From the NCBI GenBank assembly GCA_019614645.1, contig JABWDB010000015.1, positions 558,001-622,000 on the forward strand: a stretch of 64,000 nt of DNA, given 5' to 3'. Origin of the DNA: Stratiolaelaps scimitus (lineage: Eukaryota; Arthropoda; Arachnida; Mesostigmata; Laelapidae). Shown in pieces: positions 58,607 through 64,000 of the stretch; position 1 is the stretch's first letter; each line of letters opens with the position of its first letter. The position numbers were made by a program, and so were the translations under genes. Under the pieces are notes generated by a model, which was given only the letters and a program-made list of their open reading frames with translations, had not been told where the DNA came from and made no database searches.

Positions 58607-58621
58607 ACGAACTCGCGCCTA
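58607..58621. repeat. Target-site duplication, right copy (SINE B)
   Basis: acgaactcgcgccta, identical to 58410-58424. Confidence 0.9.
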
Positions 58622-58880
58622 CTAAACACCACCAGGTGATTTCCTGTCCAGCCGAACGTGCCGGAGGTACGAGCGTCCACTGGAATCTGTTGCGACCATC
58701 TCGTAATTAATCTGCCCTTATCACTCGAGCAATTGGTAAACCTTCGGGTGCAGTCGTAGACGCTGTACATTGAACAATGTATGACGTTCCACAGGGATGT
58801 GCTGTACCCGTCATGATGCCGGATTGCAGCGGCGAGTTGTTTCACGAAGTGACATTACTTGGGATCGAATCCTCCGGAGA
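58622..58880. other. Unassigned spacer
   Basis: No feature recognised. Confidence 0.35.
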
Positions 58881-60920
58881 CGAAGATTGGAACCTAGACG
58901 TTCTGTCTGTCGGCCCGACGTTAACATCTCGTTGCCGCATCACTGAAGGAGTCCGTATACCTAGCGATGGATGGCTCGGGGCCATACGACACGCTGTATC
59001 TACAACCCGTCGAAAGGAAGCCGCCGACCTAAAGGCCAAGGCCTCCCATAACGTTGGGAGAGATGGCGGGTGAGTGGGGCTCACCTGCGGGGTTCTCTGT
59101 GGGGGGCGGTGGGGGGGTGGGTGGTGGAAAGGACGCGAGGCGGCGTTGCAGTCGAACAGGAAACACGATGTGTGGAAGATGTCTCGAGGCGAATTCCTCT
59201 TCCTGGCCGCGCGGCCGATGATATGGCTGCCGAGGCCAGCACGCCACTGCGGTGTGCAGAGTATCAGGAAGCGCAGACCGACGGAGCAATAGAGCCGAGT
59301 AGTCGCGTTATGTGCCTGCGTGTTGCTCTCGACTTCTGTATGCGCCTACAGCGCCGACATCCTCGTCGTTCGTCTCATCCCGAGCGTTCTCCTGTTCACT
59401 GCTCCCGTTCAAGACTACCTAGCCACCCACCTACATACCTAAGACCACGGCTCCTACCTTCGGCTGCTTCGTCTAGTACTTCCACTATCGACGTTACCCC
59501 TCCCCGGGACTCTACTCGTGCTTCTGCCGTATGCGCTGCGGCTGCTGCTGCTTACTGCCGGCTGCCGCTGCGGTGAGGTATTCACTGAGTCGTGATTCAT
59601 AATTCCCTCTGCTCATACCCTCAGGGTTATGTGAGGCCAATAAGACGCTGGCTAGCGGACGTCACATAGCCGGGCCCACTGATGCCGGGGAAGTGGCACC
59701 CAGCAGGGTGGGATTCCCTGCCCTGCCGCGGATATGGGCTCGGCTTCAAAGCGAAATGAGACACCGGCCGACACAGGGAGGGTTGTGGATCGAGCGACGA
59801 AAGGAATAGAAAGCCGAGAAGACGAGAGATCGAGGAAAACCCGGGGGGTGGGGGGTGAGGGATATCCAACAGGCAGAGGAGTCGGGTCTTACGCCGGGAC
59901 GCTCCCGCACAGAGGAGGCTGAACCAACGGAAGGCGAAGCACTCAGGCTGGTCCCTGGTACGCTGGCCAGCTACCTCGACAAGAAATCCTCCCTTGCCCT
60001 CCACCCTCTCACGGCCCCATTTTCGACTCAATGAGAAAATGAGCGATGCAGTCGCACTCCTGTTAATTGTACATAAGATAATTTGACAACGCGTGGCGTA
60101 GTTGGCATTTTCATCGGACAGCGACCTCGGCGACATCAATAAGACGCGAACGTACAGCCTCTCGTATTCGAGCCGACAGTTGGATACATATCGAATCGAC
60201 TTTCTACTCTGGCGGCCAACGATAATAATCAGTCGTCTTCATCTTGTCTATGCACGCCATTAAATCTACGCGGGGCCACGTCTGAAATCTGTATGTTCGT
60301 ATCAGACATAGGCCATTCGCTGCCCGGGACGGCAAAGTCAACCGAACCACCGGAGTCGCCGATAGCAACGGCGACCAGTCAGCGAGCCGCCAAGGAGGTT
60401 TTTACAGTTCCGCGTTCGGTTCAAAGAGGCGCATCAGACAGACCGACAGGGCCCGCCGACTTCGCTGTCGATGATAAATGAAGCCCTGTGGGCGCTCTCT
60501 ACTAAAACGGCGCACATGAGTGGCGGACCATGGTACTGCAGAGGTAGCGGCAACGGTCGGCGGCCCCCTGAACCGGTGGTGGCGGGGGGGGGGGCAGCAG
60601 CTCGAATACTCGGCCGGATCGAGGGCTTCCTCCTTCCAAGAGGTTGCTGGCCAGACCTGCTACACTCTCCTTTCGGCCATGCATCTGTCTCACTCCCCAG
60701 TCGGTCCGCTGACGGCGGCAGCGGCAGCCGGTTGCGGTGACAGCCAGCTGTGGCCATAGCAAGAGAGGAGTCTTGTCTGTATGACTATTCGTTTATGTGG
60801 CCGTGGCGAGCGGATGTACTGCCCGAGCGATGAGGTATGAACGCGGCATTAAATCGTCGCCGCTCTGGGCTTTTGCGACGAGCTCCCCCCGCCGTTTGGA
60901 TGAGAGTGGTCGGATCGTAA
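58880..60920. other. G+C-rich block 13
   Basis: CpG-rich, with G-runs near 59101-59118 and 60584-60593 and CTG/GCN-rich sequence near 59530-59575. Long overlapping ORFs (to about 170 codons) are domain-free on both strands. A stretch of (GAA)n-like purines lies at about 61033-61052, just beyond the block. Confidence 0.5.
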
Positions 60921-61230
60921 TGGGAAAATAGGGGGGGATGGGCGGAACATAAAAATACGCTGGCTTTGGCCCCGCGAGCGACTTTTCGCTGCGAGACACT
61001 AACGAAAAAGATTAGGTGGAGTCCGCAGTCGAAGAAAAAGAAGAAGAAGAAGATCAAGTAATGAACATCATCTTCGTCTAGAAGCCGGGATCGCCGAGTC
61101 AGGCGTTTCGAGCACTTGTCTCGATTAGGCCACGATGAAAAAGCATGAGACGTATGTGTCTTGATCCACGACATATGTCTTCAGTCAATTTAACTATATA
61201 TGTGTATATTTACACACATGAGATAAAAAT
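60921..61230. other. Unassigned spacer
   Basis: Contains (AAG)n-like purine sequence at 61033-61052 and a small tgtgta/tacaca inverted repeat at 61201-61216. Confidence 0.45.
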
Positions 61231-61303
61231 TGAGACAGGTTTCTCATAATTCTCCCATAATTGTACAGAATGTACAATTATGGGAGAAAAAAAATTGTCT
61301 CGA
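61231..61303. repeat. Perfect 18-bp hairpin with outer arms
   Basis: ttctcccataattgtaca (61250-61267), loop gaa, and the exact complement at 61271-61288. An outer short stem (gagaca at 61232-61237 with tgtctc at 61296-61301) may extend it across an internal loop. It could be a small palindromic element or a structured RNA. It is not a bacterial-type terminator, given the genome. Confidence 0.9.
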
Positions 61304-61880
61304 TATTTGGATTTGTTATTCACGCACAACAGCCACACCTATGTGTACGATATGGTGAAATGTATAGACATGGTCTATATATCAGTAGTAATTATGCGGG
61401 CCGCATATAGCTGTCAATGGAAAGTTTGTTTCGACAGATCATCCGAACTATAATAGCAATATGCGAATCCATCACTAGTGTATGGGGAACCAATCGTTGC
61501 GATTTAGTTAACATTTATGTGTGGATAATTCTAATTTATAAAAAAAACAAATAAGAAACATCTATTTAATATTTAGCAAATGTATACCATACAACCAATT
61601 GCCGTAGCACAAGCGTTGCTGACCAAAGGCGTTGCGCTGGAGTACAGACTGTTGGAGAGATGTTGGAGCGTTACTACCAACTTGGCTTCAACCGAGGTGT
61701 GAAAAGCCCACACCTCAATTGGTGCCATCGCAACGCCATGCCAAGAGCCACTTCGCGAGATTCAGACCGCCAATTAGCTCAAAAGGCGAGATAGTGTATG
61801 TCACCTCGTTTTGACGACCTCTGGCCGAGTATTTTTCTTACAAAATAGTTAGAAACATTGTCATACTTAGTGTCTCGAAG
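61304..61880. other. Unassigned A+T-rich spacer
   Basis: No feature recognised. Confidence 0.4.
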
Positions 61881-62032
61881 GGAAAGGTAAAGGTTCCATT
61901 GGTTTACTAACGGAACAGCAGTTTTTTGACAATGCTTCATTTCTCTACATATGTCACGGGGCGGGACTCGAACCTGCGGCCGCCCTCTTTTGACAGACAA
62001 AAACTTAGCCGTCCAAGCCACAGCGCTGACGG
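61881..62032 (-). mobile_element. SINE family A, full-length but diverged copy
   Basis: The minus strand reads CCGTCAGCGCTGTGGCTTGG, A-box-like TGGCTTGGACGG, an altered anticodon region, the B box GGTTCGAGTCC, GTGACATATGTAGAG, a body with TAGTAAACCAATGGAACC and a tail CCTTTACCTTTCCC. Head and tail match 56731-56878. The anticodon-arm region differs completely, indicating a distinct subfamily. Confidence 0.82.
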
Positions 62033-62340
62033 CTTGCTGATTTTGTTCACTTAACCGGTCTGCTTCAGATCACACTTTGGGGTAAAACAATTAGTATTAT
62101 TATTATTATTAGCATGCATTAAATAGGTTCATGAATAGTTTTCATAACATTGTCGAATAAGGTATACATCTGTGCTTGTCAAAGTTGATGATGTGAGTCG
62201 TTCGTTCCCCTTTGAAAAATGTCACGAAGAAAACATCCAAAAGCTACAAACGAAAGATACAAACAGTGGAAACGTGGAGATTTACCCTACAAGCGAAACT
62301 CAACTGAATTCGGTTGCACTCCTCCGCCTTAACTCATTGT
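62033..62340. other. Unassigned spacer with (ATT)n
   Basis: Short (ATT)n run at about 62093-62110. Nothing else recognised. Confidence 0.5.
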
Positions 62341-63080
62341 ACACTCTCCACTAGGGATCGTGCTGTGTTTGTCACTTTGCCAAGCATATACAGCGACAGC
62401 TCCGCTATTCTGGTCCGATCTCGCTCTCAGCACCGGCTCGGAGTTGCACGAGACCCTGCCTGCCTGAGCTTATCTAGCCTTTGCTCAGCCTACACCTCCA
62501 ATATACTATACTGTAGAGGCTCCCTCCATACGCCCTTCTATGCCCCACAACCCCTCACACCCCCCCGGTCTCTACCGGTCCCTCTACTAGAATAATATAA
62601 CAGGAATCTCTCATACACCCAAATACTCCTAGAAGCAGAGAGAAGAATCCAGTGGAGCATGTAGGCCGATCAGAGACCATTAATATCTGTCCCCTTTGGG
62701 CTGAGTCAGCAGACGCCCGCCCCCTCCCAAACCAAGCGCGCGAGGGGCGCGCGCGTCACGGCGATTCCTCCCCCGGCGGGAGCCTGCATCAGCCCCGACG
62801 CTGCTGGATCGGCTCTTCGTTGGCGTTGTCGACTCGACTCGGTTAACGTTCCTGGCCAGAGCGTGGGCCAGCGAGCCGGTGGCGTTTAGGAGCCCCCCAA
62901 GGGTCTGTCCGGACCTCAGGCCAGAACCGGGACCCCAACGGCCGTTCGCTACCAAGCACAGGCGCCTATATGAGATGGTAATCATCGTCTCAGCCTGCGA
63001 AACAAGGCAGGGAGAGATCCTTTGCCCGCTCTCAGTTAGCTCGGTACTGCCTACCAGACACTCACTTTTTTTCTCGATTT
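62340..63080. other. G+C-richer block 14
   Basis: CpG-rich, with a GCGCGCG-type stretch near 62738-62756. ORFs lack domains. Confidence 0.45.
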
Positions 63081-63498
63081 GTATCTATTAGTGGTTGGCA
63101 GCCTAAGTGGAGTGAAGTACATCGTGGTGTGACCTCCGCCGCTATTGTAGCAAATGCATGCCTTGTATTGTTGTGCCATTGCATTGATACGAGTATTTAC
63201 CTTTATTTGAATCTCGCTCAAATCTGTCAATTTAAATAACAACAAAAAGTTAATTTAGTGAAATGCTCCCGATGTGAAGTCCGCAGGAAGGCGACGAGTC
63301 CGATCAAAGGTCGGCGTAGGAACAGTTGATAATGGTGTCCGACTATTCCACATCATACTACAACATATTAGGAGACTCAGAAAGTCAGTGGAACACATAC
63401 AGCAGGAGAACGACGCTTAAATAGTGCCAATGGAACACTCATGAAAACAACAGTCAGCTAGCGAAGCGAGTTGAAAATGTACACAAATCCACAAATAA
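63081..63498. other. Unassigned sequence
   Basis: No recognised feature. It could be the 5' region of the LINE whose ORF1-like segment follows, but nothing proves this. Confidence 0.35.
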
Positions 63499-63998
63499 AA
63501 ACCTCCGCGAGAACGCTCGGGAGATAGTATTCGCAGGCCGACAGTGGAGAGAGATTCATCTATTGAACGGAATAGCAGCAATAGTAGGACTCGCTTTCCA
63601 CGAGACTCAAAGACAAACAAACCCGAGCCGCTGAAAAGTTCCCTCAGAAAAAGGGTAGCTAGTCCAACGGATCACGCACGTACGCAGGCTGGAGGAGTCA
63701 CCCTACCTAAGACGCCGTCCATCAAAACAAGGATAAACACACGAAGATGGCGCATGTCATGTGTATGCCCAACTGTGACCGCGGAAGCTCTGTACGATCA
63801 CCTGAAAAATAACGACAATGTGCATCTCATTTCGGTCAAGAAACCGAAGGGGCCGAGCAGTTGCTCTAGGTTCTAAGTCGAGGTCCTAGATATAGACTAC
63901 GAAAATGTTATAAACGACCACTTATGGGAGCCGGACACCGAAACCTCACAATTTCGAAGCCCCTTGCGTGAAATATCGATAGAAACTCTCAGCGAATA
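63499..63998 (+). pseudogene. LINE ORF1-like segment at the window edge
   Basis: The plus-strand frame is open from about 63499. It has a basic Ser/Arg/Thr/Pro-rich N-terminal part, then CVCPTVTAEALYDHLKNN, HLISVKK and, after a TAA near 63873-63875, VEVLDIDYENVINDHLWEPD and FRSPLREISIE before a stop at the edge. The 'PTVTAEALxxHL ... V ... F-V-x-V ... LWxP' layout is that of the RRM-like RNA-binding ORF1 domain of Jockey/CR1-type LINEs. The stop replaces a position just after the 'SRF' that normally precedes 'KVxV'. ORF2 would be expected to the right of the window. No gag-type zinc knuckles are visible here. Confidence 0.6.
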
Positions 63999-64000
63999 AG

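Noticed and set aside
58204..58845. 213-codon minus-strand ORF
   Set aside because: It runs through the SINE B insertion and both target-site duplications, so the reading frame is a by-product of a non-coding element.

Overview
This window looks like eukaryotic, mostly intergenic or intronic DNA from an animal, most likely an arthropod. There are no operon-like ORFs, no long coding ORF and no Shine-Dalgarno context. Recognisable protein-coding similarity is almost entirely decayed non-LTR retrotransposon (LINE) sequence. Short tRNA-derived SINEs are present, and microsatellites are abundant: (AT)n, (GA)n, (CAG)n, (GATA)n, (AC)n and (AAT)n. CpG dinucleotides are visibly not depleted, which fits a genome with little germline CpG methylation, as in many mites and flies. 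I cannot name the species. No gene in the window can be assigned to a known cellular protein.

The sequence alternates between two textures. G+C-rich blocks, with purine/pyrimidine strand asymmetry, (GA)n/(CT)n tracts, trinucleotide runs and G-runs, lie at about 0.56-2.25, 7.4-8.8, 10.56-11.1, 18.3-19.6, 20.85-22.5, 24.5-28.7, 29.9-31.5, 38.4-40.3, 43.85-44.7, 46.4-47.6, 48.0-50.6, 51.85-52.9, 56.9-57.4, 58.9-60.9 and 62.3-63.1 kb. Between them are A+T-richer stretches that hold nearly all transposon remains and the (AT)n arrays.

Mobile elements: (1) a CR1/L2/Jockey-like LINE on the minus strand at about 11.54-13.79 kb, with endonuclease and reverse transcriptase (YADD present, one in-frame TAG, at least one frameshift); (2) a second LINE family on the minus strand at about 40.69-41.87 kb, with reverse transcriptase and the C-terminal domain, and a separate 3' fragment of the same family at 45.33-45.59 kb; (3) a LINE ORF1-like segment on the plus strand running to the right edge (63.5-64.0 kb); (4) SINE family A (copies at 19.7, 31.8, 46.1, 56.7-56.9 and 61.9-62.0 kb), two copies of which are nearly identical; (5) SINE family B (4.05-4.2 and 58.43-58.61 kb, the latter with a perfect 15-bp target-site duplication), plus very short 5'-truncated tails at 18.07, 45.15, 56.00 and 56.16 kb, two of them with their own target-site duplications. 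Other structures are an 18-bp tandem array (57.5-57.7 kb), a 91-bp tandem duplication (20.5-20.7 kb), a strong G-quadruplex motif (35.56 kb), perfect hairpins (24.2-24.5, 38.26 and 61.25 kb) and an exon-like repeat pair at 34.18 and 55.77 kb.

The SINEs and LINEs presumably form an RNA-copying parasite-and-helper network: SINE RNAs made from internal RNA polymerase III promoters are copied by a LINE reverse transcriptase. The sequence shows the SINE signatures and target-site duplications directly. The SINE-LINE partnership is inference. The best candidate for an ordinary host exon is a short minus-strand ORF at 24180-24504, and it is uncertain.
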